A DNA stretch of 64,000 nt from positions 1 to 64,000 of the forward strand of contig CAZLZD010000023.1 of assembly GCA_964563925.1 (NCBI GenBank), written 5' to 3'. Source of the stretch: JAUILA01 sp964563925. Lineage in GTDB: Bacteria; Bacteroidota; Bacteroidia; Cytophagales; Cyclobacteriaceae. The translations under genes and the position numbers were made by a program. Below the pieces are notes generated by a model. That model saw only the letters and a program-made list of their open reading frames with translations, was not told the DNA's origin and did not search any database. This document shows, one piece after another, positions 42,764 through 51,609 of the stretch (its first letter is position 1; each line of letters begins with the position of its first letter).

Positions 42764-43722
42764 CAGAGGCTGAATCGCTCGTGAAACATACTGATTGAAT
42801 AACCTTCTTCGCGGATCTTCGATAATGCGTCAGGGTCATTGGCCAGTACCGGGTTGGTATGATTAAAATGGATAAAATGGATTTTGGATTTATCGGATGC
42901 AGGCATTTCACGAAAATAATCAAAACTCTCAACCATGAACGGGTGGGGGATCTCTGAAATATCACGATAACTGATTTCCTGGCCGTTAAAGAATGATCCG
43001 TCGACTAAGGCATAATCCACTCCGGCGATCTCCTCACGGATATCTCTGTCCCATTTATGCCATTTATCGATGTCGGGAATAAAAAGAAGTGAGGCATTCG
43101 GACCCTCGATGCGGAACCCGACCGTCTCGGAATATTCATCACGGTGAGGCACGATAAATGGTTCGATGGATATCGATTTTGTAAGCCGGACGGCAGTGTT
43201 GGTGTTCAGGTCTTTCAGGGTGATATTTCCCAGGGATACCAACTGGTCCCACGGGCCATTGTTATTCAGGAATTTCTTCATACCCGGCATCGTATAGACC
43301 GGAATACCGGAGCTTCCCAAGGCCTCCCTTCCCAGGTACATCAGTCCGGTATAGTGGCCGATATGTGCGTGTGTGAGGAAGATACCGTCCGGTGTTGTCA
43401 TAAATCCCGTTTCCTTCTGCAGAGCTTCCATTTGTGAAGGCAGGTCCGGCGTGGCTTCAATCATGTATACCTTTTTTTCAGCCGGGTCAACAATTCCCAG
43501 TGAGACAACCAATCGCGCAGGGTCGGGATGAGCAAACAGGTCTTTGCAGCATTCCCGGCTGCATCCAATGTGTGGCGATCCGCCGTCCTGGACAGTTCCA
43601 AGGACGATTACATACGGATTGTCGGTAACCACCACATCCGCAGTAAGTTCATGGACATTGTCCGCCACACCTGCCTGGCATGAGATCAAAATACACGGCA
43701 GAAGACCGAACAACCACCTCAT
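42763..43722 (-). CDS. PqqB-like MBL-fold metallohydrolase lipoprotein
   Basis: A 319-residue metallo-beta-lactamase-fold protein with a short lipoprotein signal (lipobox ILISC). The chain has VLGTVQDGGSPHIGCSRECC, the Cys-rich region of PqqB relatives, then LTHAHIGHYTGL (metal motif H-x-H-x-x-H), VPHRDEYSETVGF and FIHFNHTNP. True PqqB acts in pyrroloquinoline quinone synthesis, but no other pqq gene is here, so this is a PqqB-like hydrolase of unknown substrate. It overlaps both its neighbours: ATGA with the TfoX-type gene upstream, and TGATG with the DinB-like gene downstream. Confidence 0.8.
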   Translation of the reverse strand: MRWLFGLLPCILISCQAGVADNVHELTADVVVTDNPYVIVLGTVQDGGSPHIGCSRECCKDLFAHPDPARLVVSLGIVDPAEKKVYMIEATPDLPSQMEALQKETGFMTTPDGIFLTHAHIGHYTGLMYLGREALGSSGIPVYTMPGMKKFLNNNGPWDQLVSLGNITLKDLNTNTAVRLTKSISIEPFIVPHRDEYSETVGFRIEGPNASLLFIPDIDKWHKWDRDIREEIAGVDYALVDGSFFNGQEISYRDISEIPHPFMVESFDYFREMPASDKSKIHFIHFNHTNPVLANDPDALSKIREEGYSISMFHERFSL

Positions 43723-44081
43723 ACTTTCTTCTTACTTGATTTGGCAAGGGGATTATACGCAAGGCAGCGGTCTACCCAAAGCTCCAGTTCCTCGTCCATG
43801 TCAAATCCCTCCGATTCGACAAATACGAATCCTTTCATGGGACGTCCGGTGAAATCCATGGGCCGGACCCCTTTTTCCGAGTGCACAGACTCGCCGGCCT
43901 CCGGGCCGATCCGGGCCATAAGCAGGTCCGTTTTCTTTTCTTTGTCGAATAGCAGCCCGCAACACATTTTGTCATCTACCATGATGCACAGGCCTCCCAT
44001 CATTTTCTTTTCGGAAAATGGGATTCCTTTCTCAGAAAATACGCGCCGGATACGCTCTGCCTGATATTCATTGTATGCCAT
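43719..44081 (-). CDS. TfoX N-terminal domain protein
   Basis: A 120-residue protein made only of the TfoX N-terminal domain: ERIRRVFSEKGIPFSEKKMMGGLCIMVDDKMCCGLLF (quoted in two pieces elsewhere as MMGGLCIMV and KMCCGLLF), then TDLLMARIGPEAGE and KGFVFVESEGF. A stand-alone domain of this type occurs widely and has no clear function; it is not a competence regulator by itself. Its ATG shares a base with the stop of the amidohydrolase (TAATG). Confidence 0.8.
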   Translation of the reverse strand: MAYNEYQAERIRRVFSEKGIPFSEKKMMGGLCIMVDDKMCCGLLFDKEKKTDLLMARIGPEAGESVHSEKGVRPMDFTGRPMKGFVFVESEGFDMDEELELWVDRCLAYNPLAKSSKKKV

Positions 44082-45526
44082 TAGTTTTTGAATTTACCAT
44101 ACACAGGTTTGCCGGGAAAAACATTCTCCACCAGACTGCCGTCCCGAATGACAGGCTGGCCCGAAACCAATACGTGGTGTACACCCACCGAAAAGGCTAA
44201 CCCTTCTTCAAAAGTTGCTTTATCGATGATGGCAGCGGGATCAAATATAGTCAGGTCTGCATCCATCCCTACCTGGATCCTTCCTTTGAACCGCATTACC
44301 GGAGCCACACCTTCCAGTCGTTTGGCAGGCAGGAGGGTGATCTTCGCCAATGCCTCAGGAAGGGATATCAATTGTTGTTCACGTACATATTTTCCCAGCA
44401 GCCTGGAAAAGGTCCCGGCCGTACGGGGGTGGGCAAGGGGGGCATAGGGCATTCCATCTGAGGCAATCATGGTATTTTCTGACCTGATGCCTTCCCGGAT
44501 CCAGTCTTCTTTCATCATGTGAATGATCACCGTTCCTCCCTGCTTTCTGTAGGTGTTGAACGTTTTTTCTGTAAGGCGTTCCCCGGTGGCTACCCACTGG
44601 ATGTCTCCGTAGGTTATTCCCATCTCTTCCTGCCAGCCCGCGTCAAACAGGGCAGTTCCCAATCCGGTGGAGGCAGCTGTGTAGGGATAAAGCTCGGTGG
44701 TAATATCAAACCCCCTGCTGTTGGCCTGGTTAACCATTTCAATGGCAATTCCAATGTTGGACAATGCCATGCTGTTGATATGTACAATGTGCAGGGAAGC
44801 GCCTGTGAGTACGGCATCGGAAAGGGCCTGCTGGATCGCCGGCAGCCCTCCTTTGCGTACGTGGGTGAAAACCGGAACCTGCTGACCGGCAGCAAGCTCA
44901 TAGATGCGATAGATTTCTTCCCCGGATGCACCAGGAACGTATCCGACCGGAATACCGAAACCGATCCCGCCTTCCTTAAGCTGCATCTCCAACCCCGCAA
45001 GAAGTGCTTCGGTCTCGTCTTTATTCATAGTGTATTCCCTGGATGCCGTCGTCAGGTTGGTTATCGCCCGAACCCCGTCTTGCTCCTTCTTTGCAGCCAT
45101 ATTCGCTACCAGCCGGGCCCGTAAAGCAGCCCAGTTTACACTTCCGCCGTAATTAATCAGGGCCTTATTCGCCCGTGAATCAAGCCATTTGCCGATATCC
45201 GGAATGCCGCTTTCCAGCTCAAGGGCGGTCGTCACACCGTCATGGACCTGGTATTCCTGTTCGCGGTTGGTAGTCCCGTGTACATGGAGATCAATAAATC
45301 CGGGCGAAACCACCAGTCCGCTGGCATCGATCTCCTCATTTCCACGAAGCATTTCAGCGCTGATCTCCATGATCCTGCCGTCTTCGATTCCTATATTTCG
45401 TACAGCGTCCAGTCCGGTTTCAGGATCAATCACCCTGCCTCCGGTTATCACCACATCGTAACTGGTCTGCGCGGTCGCGCTGAAAAGGGAACACGAAAGG
45501 AATATACTAAGTCCGAATTTTAACAT
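44081..45526 (-). CDS. Exported N-acyl-D-amino-acid deacylase-like amidohydrolase
   Basis: A 481-residue secreted amidohydrolase (signal LKFGLSIFLSCSLFSATAQ). Metal site: SPGFIDLHVHGTTNREQ (His-x-His), with FTHVRKGG, LHIVHINSMAL, and IASDGMPYAPLAHPRTAG (catalytic Asp). The combination is that of D-aminoacylase and dihydroorotase-like enzymes that split N-acyl or cyclic amide bonds. It opens a tightly packed seven-gene operon reaching to 40272. The start at ATG 45526 is chosen because the earlier in-frame start (45613) would precede the signal by 29 residues and cross the divergent transporter's promoter region. Confidence 0.85.
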   Translation of the reverse strand: MLKFGLSIFLSCSLFSATAQTSYDVVITGGRVIDPETGLDAVRNIGIEDGRIMEISAEMLRGNEEIDASGLVVSPGFIDLHVHGTTNREQEYQVHDGVTTALELESGIPDIGKWLDSRANKALINYGGSVNWAALRARLVANMAAKKEQDGVRAITNLTTASREYTMNKDETEALLAGLEMQLKEGGIGFGIPVGYVPGASGEEIYRIYELAAGQQVPVFTHVRKGGLPAIQQALSDAVLTGASLHIVHINSMALSNIGIAIEMVNQANSRGFDITTELYPYTAASTGLGTALFDAGWQEEMGITYGDIQWVATGERLTEKTFNTYRKQGGTVIIHMMKEDWIREGIRSENTMIASDGMPYAPLAHPRTAGTFSRLLGKYVREQQLISLPEALAKITLLPAKRLEGVAPVMRFKGRIQVGMDADLTIFDPAAIIDKATFEEGLAFSVGVHHVLVSGQPVIRDGSLVENVFPGKPVYGKFKN

Positions 45527-45652
45527 AAGCAGTCTGGGAAGGTCTGTGGAAGATACTATTTTTAAGCCTGAAAGGGAAGGGGTTAACCTGCATTTTAAAT
45601 GCTGATCCCGCATAATTCATGGACATCCCGTGAAAATTGGTATTTTGCGCTG

Positions 45653-46579
45653 ATGAACCTGCCTGAATCGAGTCCCTTGGAGGGTGTCCGGATTGAATTT
45701 TCTGACGACAGTATCTGGTTAATGAATGTCTGCCTGGCCATTATCATGTTCAGTGTGGCACTCTCCATAAATGTCCGTGATTTTCGAGAACTTGCCCATA
45801 ATGCCAGAGGGGTGATCGGGGGACTTATTTCACAGTATGTATTGCTGCCTTTGCTGACCTGGGTACTTGTATGGTGGATAAGGCCGGAGGCCGGACTTGC
45901 CCTGGGCATGATCCTTATTGCCGCCTGTCCTGGAGGAAATATCTCGAATTTCTTCGCGCTCCAGTCCCGGGGGAATGTAGCGCTGAGTGTATCCCTGACC
46001 GTGATCGCCACGCTGCTGGCCCCCGTCATGACACCGCTTAATTTTGAATTATGGGGGTCATGGGTGCCATATCTCGAAGAAGCACTGACCACCATTCAAC
46101 TGGATCATTTCGCGCTGGCCCGGACGGTTCTGCTGATAATGGTCATTCCGCTTTTCATGGGAATGTACGTTTGTTATAAATACCCTCGCACGGCCGCACG
46201 TATTCAGCATTACCTTAAATATGTGAGCGTGGCCATTCTCATTGCTTTTATCGTTATTGCCTTTGCCGGAAATAGTGATGTCTTTATGAATTACTGGCAT
46301 TATTTCGTAATCCTGGTATTCATTCAGAACACCCTTGCACTGCTGACAGGGTATGTGTTCGGGAAATATTTTACAGGTTCAGTGGCTGATGCCCGGACTA
46401 TTTCCATTGAGACCGGGATTCAAAATGGCGGACTTGGCCTTGTAATCGTTTTTTCTTTCTTTGGCGGGACCGGGGGGATGGTCCTGCTGGTCGCCTGGTG
46501 GGGGATCTGGGACATAATTTCAGGACTGCTTATTTCACAAATTTACAGAAGATGGCGCGTAGCAGGTATGAGTACGTAA
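45653..46579 (+). CDS. BASS-family (bile acid:sodium symporter type) transporter
   Basis: A 308-residue membrane protein with nine or ten helices. Family motifs: MILIAACPGGNISNFF and TISIETGIQNGGLGLVI, the two crossover regions of BASS transporters. Members import organic anions with sodium (bile acids, pyruvate, pantoate) or export others; the substrate is not readable. The start is the ATG at 45653. The end overlaps the acyltransferase start by 28 bases, so the two are one operon, divergent from the amidohydrolase operon. Confidence 0.85.
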   Translation: MNLPESSPLEGVRIEFSDDSIWLMNVCLAIIMFSVALSINVRDFRELAHNARGVIGGLISQYVLLPLLTWVLVWWIRPEAGLALGMILIAACPGGNISNFFALQSRGNVALSVSLTVIATLLAPVMTPLNFELWGSWVPYLEEALTTIQLDHFALARTVLLIMVIPLFMGMYVCYKYPRTAARIQHYLKYVSVAILIAFIVIAFAGNSDVFMNYWHYFVILVFIQNTLALLTGYVFGKYFTGSVADARTISIETGIQNGGLGLVIVFSFFGGTGGMVLLVAWWGIWDIISGLLISQIYRRWRVAGMST

Positions 46580-47730
46580 ACCCGGCCAACTGGGTGTTTC
46601 TGACTGTCCTTCGCCTTTGGGCGAGTGGCACCGCCTTTTTTTTCTTCAGGCAGTTTCGTGTGACCGGACTTGAGAATATTCCTAAGGATATGCCCGTGAT
46701 TTTTGCAGTTAACCATCAGAGTGCCTTTCTGGATCCGATACTCATCGGAATATCCTGCGGCAGAAAACCCTGGTACCTGACACGGTCAGGAGTATTCAAA
46801 AACCGCGTGGTGAGATTTCTGCTTCATGCCATTCATATGCTTCCCGTCTTCCGGAACCGGGATGGCGTCAACGTAAAGGATGCCAACAGGTCAACTTTCG
46901 ACATGTGCCGCCGAATCCTTGCCGGAAACGGTTCCATACTCATATTTCCGGAGGGAAACCATGGTATGCTGAAACATCTTCGCATTCCGCTTCGAAAAGG
47001 CTTTGCCCGTATTGCGCTGGAAACCCTGGCCAGGATGCCTGAAACATCTGACATCGCTATTGTGCCGGTAGGAATCAATTATGAGCATCCAACCAGGTTC
47101 CGTACGGATGTGCTGGTTCGGTACGGACGGCCCTTGCTGGCCAGTGATGCACTGGCTTCTTATCGGGAGAATGCCTCCGAAGGCCTCAGGGCACTTACTG
47201 CACAGCTGGAAAAGCGGATGGAATTTGAAATGATAAATATTAGTCCGCTTAACGAATACGAGCAAACCGAGGCCCGGTGGTTGCGTACCCGTGAGAAACC
47301 CGATGACCTTGTAAGCAGGTTTATGGAGGATAAAAAACTGACATCGGGCAAGGTGGTTAAAACTCCAGTGAAATCACAGGACAGGCTGTTCAGAGGTATT
47401 CTCCTGGCCGGGGCATTTCCTTTGTTTCTGCTGGGCAGCTTGCTTAATCTCCCGCTTTTGATAGCGGGTAAACTGATTCTTTGGGTCACCATTTCCGACC
47501 CTCATTTTCTGCAGTCGGTAAAGTTTGTGATCGGGATGAGTCTTGCCCCGGTGTATATTACCGGCATGTCACTTTTTCTTGGTGCCTTAACCGGCGTTAC
47601 CTGGTATATATTTCTGTTCATTATCCCGCTTACGGGGATACTTGCCTATGACTACTTCGATCTGCTCATGCGGCCCCCTCGCCCGGAGAGTGCGCTCTTG
47701 CTCATCGGCAAGTTCATTCCATCTCATTGA
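46552..47730 (+). CDS. 1-acyl-glycerol-3-phosphate acyltransferase-like protein
   Basis: A 392-residue membrane-bound acyltransferase. The PlsC signatures are there: AVNHQSAFLDPILIG (His and Asp five apart, as in many Bacteroidota homologues, rather than four), FRNRDGVNVKDANRSTF, IFPEGNHG (F-P-E-G), and VPVGINYEHP. The N-terminus has one membrane helix and the C-terminal third adds several more (about residues 280-380), making it longer than housekeeping PlsC. It likely acylates a phospholipid precursor; a different acceptor is possible. It overlaps the transporter upstream by 28 bases and the convergent lipoprotein gene by 17. Confidence 0.82.
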   Translation: MARSRYEYVNPANWVFLTVLRLWASGTAFFFFRQFRVTGLENIPKDMPVIFAVNHQSAFLDPILIGISCGRKPWYLTRSGVFKNRVVRFLLHAIHMLPVFRNRDGVNVKDANRSTFDMCRRILAGNGSILIFPEGNHGMLKHLRIPLRKGFARIALETLARMPETSDIAIVPVGINYEHPTRFRTDVLVRYGRPLLASDALASYRENASEGLRALTAQLEKRMEFEMINISPLNEYEQTEARWLRTREKPDDLVSRFMEDKKLTSGKVVKTPVKSQDRLFRGILLAGAFPLFLLGSLLNLPLLIAGKLILWVTISDPHFLQSVKFVIGMSLAPVYITGMSLFLGALTGVTWYIFLFIIPLTGILAYDYFDLLMRPPRPESALLLIGKFIPSH

Positions 47731-49321
47731 TGAATGTATCGGCCGGGTCAGGAATGGCCCGTAAAGTCAGCTCGTTGCCAAATTGGTCATAGATCACACG
47801 GATAGTCGTTTGGCCTGTAATAAGGGGAATTATTTTTTCCTCACCCCGGGCCACAACGGTGCTGAAATAGGGGACATGATCCGCGATCAGATTGGTATTA
47901 TCTATTTCGTCACCATAAAAATGGAGGACCTGGACATCACCCTCATACGTATTGACAAAGGTCCTGTTGACATGAGGGTACCGGGGAGAATTAGGCTGGT
48001 GGTTTACCAGCTGGTAGTCCACCATACGATATGATTCCGGGAGATCACCTGTCTCCAGCAGGAGGTAATCCACCTCCTGGTCTGTGGGATAATGGGAAAG
48101 CTGTGTCTGGGAAATCGTAAGTGGATCAATACCGTAACTGGCTTTAAATATTTCAGCCATTCGCGGCCTGCGTTCCGCTCCCGAAGATTCAAATATATGG
48201 TCAAGCCCGGCATACACCACAACCTTTGCCCGGTCATCCTGTGCAAAAGTAGCTGCATAGAGATTGTTAGCCTGATTTGCTTCACGGTCACCACCTTCTG
48301 ATTCATAAGCCACAAAACGAAAGCCCAGCCGTTTTGCTTCTCTTATGAGGTAGTTAAACTGTTGCTCCATGGCGTAAAAACCTGTGGTCACCATTGGGAT
48401 CGACCCGGATTCGTTGAGCACACTGTCTTCCCCAACAGTGAGTCCTTCAAATGCCAGGTGTGTAAATCCCTGTTCCTTTAACGCAGGCAAAAGGTCGAGC
48501 AGGAAAATCCTGTGCCGGGGATAGAAGTGATTTTCATTGATCATGACCAGTGCCTTGTCACGGGTTTCCTGAAGGATTGCCTCTAGAGCCTGCTGGTCAG
48601 GTATTCCCTTTTCTGACAGGATTGCCCGGACATCATCCCTGACCGGTTGCCTGGCTTCAAAATCCTCAATCAGTTCCTGGTATTGACGATTTTCTCCGAG
48701 GAATGAGCTGAAGGTCAGCATCATCTGGTATTTGAGGGAAAAGACCTGCCCGTCGGATTCGGGATAATTCCGGATACGTTCCAGGGCATTCAGGTACTGG
48801 TTGGAAGTCATGAAACGCCTGACCAGCGGAAAAAGAGAGGCTATTTCCTTGTTATAATCACTCCCCACCACCAGGCTTTCAAACATCCTGCGTGTATCCG
48901 TTTCAACAGCTATGCGAGCCGTCGGATCCCTCTCAACCCCTACGAAATAAAAATAATGGTCCCCGAGAAGTGTATCATAGGCAACGTACTGATTACCTGA
49001 CGGCATTGCCAGCGGATCTTCAGCCACAAAGAGAAATACCTCGTAGTGTGGTGTACTGGTCTTGCCATATATGAGAACGGGAAGGCCCTTTAACCACTCA
49101 TCCTGGCTGACACGGTTTGCAATTACCCCGGCATCTGTATAGTAATCGATGTCTCCTGGCGATCGATAATGCATTTGCAGGGAGTCATTGTAGATATGTC
49201 GATAATAGTCCGAGACATATCGGTTGGAGCTAAAAAAGGAATGCGTGACCGGCTTTGGAGCACAGGAGCTCCCATATACCAGGACGGCTGACAATACAGA
49301 CAGAAAGAATAAATTCTTCAT
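47714..49321 (-). CDS. Tiki/ChaN-superfamily-like lipoprotein
   Basis: A 535-residue lipoprotein (lipobox GSSC). The first half is unfamiliar, with YFYFVGVERDP and several long helical segments. The second half, from about residue 250, has ALVMINENHFYPRHRIFLLD, HLAFEGLTVGED, a FRFVAYESEGGD block and VVVYAGLDHIFES. This spacing of Glu/His pairs is that of the ChaN/erythromycin esterase/Tiki superfamily, whose members bind haem or act as metalloproteases or esterases. Activity is unknown. A beta-rich end (VNRTFVNTYEGDVQVLHFYG) follows. Confidence 0.65.
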   Translation of the reverse strand: MKNLFFLSVLSAVLVYGSSCAPKPVTHSFFSSNRYVSDYYRHIYNDSLQMHYRSPGDIDYYTDAGVIANRVSQDEWLKGLPVLIYGKTSTPHYEVFLFVAEDPLAMPSGNQYVAYDTLLGDHYFYFVGVERDPTARIAVETDTRRMFESLVVGSDYNKEIASLFPLVRRFMTSNQYLNALERIRNYPESDGQVFSLKYQMMLTFSSFLGENRQYQELIEDFEARQPVRDDVRAILSEKGIPDQQALEAILQETRDKALVMINENHFYPRHRIFLLDLLPALKEQGFTHLAFEGLTVGEDSVLNESGSIPMVTTGFYAMEQQFNYLIREAKRLGFRFVAYESEGGDREANQANNLYAATFAQDDRAKVVVYAGLDHIFESSGAERRPRMAEIFKASYGIDPLTISQTQLSHYPTDQEVDYLLLETGDLPESYRMVDYQLVNHQPNSPRYPHVNRTFVNTYEGDVQVLHFYGDEIDNTNLIADHVPYFSTVVARGEEKIIPLITGQTTIRVIYDQFGNELTLRAIPDPADTFINEME

Positions 49322-49381
49322 GGAAATTCAATTGATCGGAGGCAAAACTAAAGATTTAGTTGTAAAAAACCGAATCCATGC

Positions 49382-49927
49382 TCAGCGGGCCTGAATCGAT
49401 CGCTGCAGGCTTAGCACAATGCCTCCGGTAGTGAGGAGCATCCACAGAATCATGATGCCATACTGTCCGAAAAAGCTGGAAAAAAAGGATCCCCCGGTGA
49501 CAGGCATGGTTTCGGTGATCCACATTCCGGCGGGAATACTGGCTGCCGCCAGGAAAAAAGTGATCAGTACATTCCGGGGAGATAACCGCACCGCCCGGAT
49601 CAGCGCGCCATTAAGCAACATGACCAGGCTTCCTGCGGCACCAACCACGGCAGCCTGCAGGATCATACGCGAATATTCAATATTCAGCATGAGAATAACC
49701 GCCCCGGTAAAGATGGCCACGGTGCCAAGAATGATCAGGACCACCCGACCGATCATTTGTTTCACCGGTTTACTGCCACTGGTCAGAGGTATCCCCAGGC
49801 TGAACAGGAACGGAATGGCAATCATCCATTCTGTGTAATAGGCGACCATCGCTCCGGCGAGGGCAAGGAGGCTGGTCACCCAGAAAGTCCGGGTGCCCCT
49901 TCGGACAATTGTGACAGAATTTTTCAT
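49382..49927 (-). CDS. Multi-helix membrane protein, unknown function
   Basis: A 181-residue protein with about six hydrophobic helices and short charged ends. One loop (LTSGSKPVKQMIGRVV) and the middle LNGALIRAVRLSPRNVLI are the only polar stretches. No family is recognised. It lies 60 bases upstream of the Tiki-like lipoprotein gene on the same strand, so may share its transcript. Confidence 0.6.
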   Translation of the reverse strand: MKNSVTIVRRGTRTFWVTSLLALAGAMVAYYTEWMIAIPFLFSLGIPLTSGSKPVKQMIGRVVLIILGTVAIFTGAVILMLNIEYSRMILQAAVVGAAGSLVMLLNGALIRAVRLSPRNVLITFFLAAASIPAGMWITETMPVTGGSFFSSFFGQYGIMILWMLLTTGGIVLSLQRSIQAR

Positions 49928-50055
49928 ATAGAGCTGGTCTTCCTCAATATATACACGAAGTTAACCAGGTTTCCATGACATCTGTCATTACGACGCTGGT
50001 AAAAAGCATGACCTTTATCGTTACATTATCGCAGCGTACCGCTTGTGCAAATGTA

Positions 50056-50074
50056 CCGGGATAATTAATCCCGG
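50056..50074 (-). other. Hairpin at the 3' end of the serine hydrolase gene
   Basis: CCGGGAT-AATTA-ATCCCGG is a perfect 7-base stem that spans the stop codon of the gene at 50065-51480. No T-run follows on the minus strand, so a classical terminator is unlikely; it may protect the 3' end or be a weak stop. Confidence 0.35.
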
Positions 50075-51480
50075 GTAATCTTCGGACTGGAATTATTATG
50101 ACTTCCCATACGGATCACCTCACCATCGCTGTTTCTTTCGAAAATCAGCGCTTCACCGGGTTCACCGTTGTCGCGTATCCGTCGGAAGGTGTCGCCTTCC
50201 TCGTGTTTATAGAAAGTCATGGCGTCGACCGGGTTATCGGTGGGTAGTCGTATGGTGTAGAGTTTCCCGTTCATTGATCCGATATAGGTTTCACTGCCCC
50301 AGGGCTGCGAACTGTAGTAACCGATGTACGGGGTGAGGTCGGTAGTGCTTTCTTCGTCCTTTTTTCCGGATTCTGCCTTGGTTAGAATCTTATGAATACC
50401 ACTCGCGTATTTACCCGGGTTGGTCCCGCTGGCATTGATAATTACCGCGTATGCTTTTTCGCCGGAGGGGTTAATCATGAGGGCTGAGCGGTATCCGGGG
50501 CAACTTCCCCCGTGACCGACCCATTTTTTGCCATCAGGCCCCTTGTAAACACTGAAGCCAAGGCCCCAGTGGGTATCAAAATCGGGATCGGTCCAGTGCA
50601 CGGTATGCATATTTCTGAGTGTGGAAGGCAGCAGCAATTCTGCGGTGGTTGTATCGACAAGGCGGAGGTTCCAGGAGGCAAATTTTCCCAGGTCTTCGAC
50701 CGTTGAGGAATAGCCTGCGGCAGGTTTGATCCCATTTGCCTGGAAGAGATTGACTTTTTCCCTTTCTCCATCACGGTGAACGGCAGAATAGCCAAAGGCC
50801 AGTCCTTTGCCGTACTGGTCTTCAGGAAGGCTGGTGGAGGTATGTGCAAGGCCCAGCGGGGACAATATATTCTCCTGCACATACGCATCATAATCCTGCC
50901 CCGAAACTTCCTGAACGATCTCGCCCAGCAGGGTAAGTCCGAGGTTGCTGTACTGGAAATAGGTAGAAGCCGGATAGAGAGTTTCCTGGTCCGAGAGCGC
51001 CATCCGTATCTCCTCGCGGGAAGGGAAAGGAAAATCGGGACCTGTCCAGTACGGATAATTGGCCTCCCGGGGGAGACCGGAAGAATGGGTCATCAGAGAA
51101 CGCACGGTAATGGGTCCGGAATCACCAAATTGCTGGTTGAGGTCGTACCACGGCAGAAGGTCTTCGATGCGATCATCCAGGCGCAGTTTACCCTCTTCGT
51201 AGAGTTGCATGACGGCCACCGAGGTGAAGAGTTTGGAAATGGAGCAAATACTCCCGATGGTGGAAGTACTCATGGGCACTTCTCCCTCGATATTGGCCAT
51301 TCCCACGGCACCTTTCCAGATTACCTCCTGGTCCTGAACGGCGATCGCTGAGATTCCCGGCAGGTTTTCATAATCTTTCTGGGCATCGAGCCAGACTTCA
51401 ATCAGGGTGAATGCTTCTTCCTGTGCCTGGCTGGCAAGGAAACACATCATAAAGGAGAGTAAGCAAAGGAGTGATTTCAT
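50065..51480 (-). CDS. Beta-lactamase-family serine hydrolase (S12, exported)
   Basis: A 471-residue protein with a signal peptide (MKSLLCLLSFMMCFLASQAQ). The S-x-x-K nucleophile is in SICSISKLF (Ser80, Lys83), the Tyr motif in YFQYSNLGLTLLG, and the third in WVGHGGSCPGY. A C-terminal beta-rich part of about 100 residues follows, as in many Bacteroidota class C-like esterases and D-aminopeptidases. Substrate not readable; true antibiotic resistance is not implied. Transcribed alone. Confidence 0.85.
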   Translation of the reverse strand: MKSLLCLLSFMMCFLASQAQEEAFTLIEVWLDAQKDYENLPGISAIAVQDQEVIWKGAVGMANIEGEVPMSTSTIGSICSISKLFTSVAVMQLYEEGKLRLDDRIEDLLPWYDLNQQFGDSGPITVRSLMTHSSGLPREANYPYWTGPDFPFPSREEIRMALSDQETLYPASTYFQYSNLGLTLLGEIVQEVSGQDYDAYVQENILSPLGLAHTSTSLPEDQYGKGLAFGYSAVHRDGEREKVNLFQANGIKPAAGYSSTVEDLGKFASWNLRLVDTTTAELLLPSTLRNMHTVHWTDPDFDTHWGLGFSVYKGPDGKKWVGHGGSCPGYRSALMINPSGEKAYAVIINASGTNPGKYASGIHKILTKAESGKKDEESTTDLTPYIGYYSSQPWGSETYIGSMNGKLYTIRLPTDNPVDAMTFYKHEEGDTFRRIRDNGEPGEALIFERNSDGEVIRMGSHNNSSPKITRD

Positions 51481-51597
51481 TTTTTTGGGTTTAGATGGTC
51501 AGGTGTTGTTCAAGATACTAATTTACCCGGGAAAACCACAGCATCCTTTTACTCCCGTCTCTTCGGCGCCTGCCGTGTGATTGCCCGTTATATTAAC

Positions 51598-51605
51598 TAT
51601 CTTTA
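51598..51605 (+). promoter_or_regulatory. -7 box (TATCTTTA) next to the NYN gene start
   Basis: TATCTTTA ends only four bases before the ATG at 51610, so a transcript from it would be almost leaderless. A TTG sits at 51581-51583, a short 14-base spacer away. The arrangement supports the ATG rather than an upstream GTG at 51577. Confidence 0.35.
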
Positions 51606-51609
51606 CTTC

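Noticed and set aside
42763..43722. A pyrroloquinoline quinone biosynthesis locus
   Set aside because: Only a PqqB-like fold is seen; no pqqA, pqqC, pqqD or pqqE neighbours.
50065..51480. Antibiotic-resistance beta-lactamase
   Set aside because: The S12 fold is shared by many esterases and peptidases; the extra C-terminal domain and lack of class-specific motifs argue against it.
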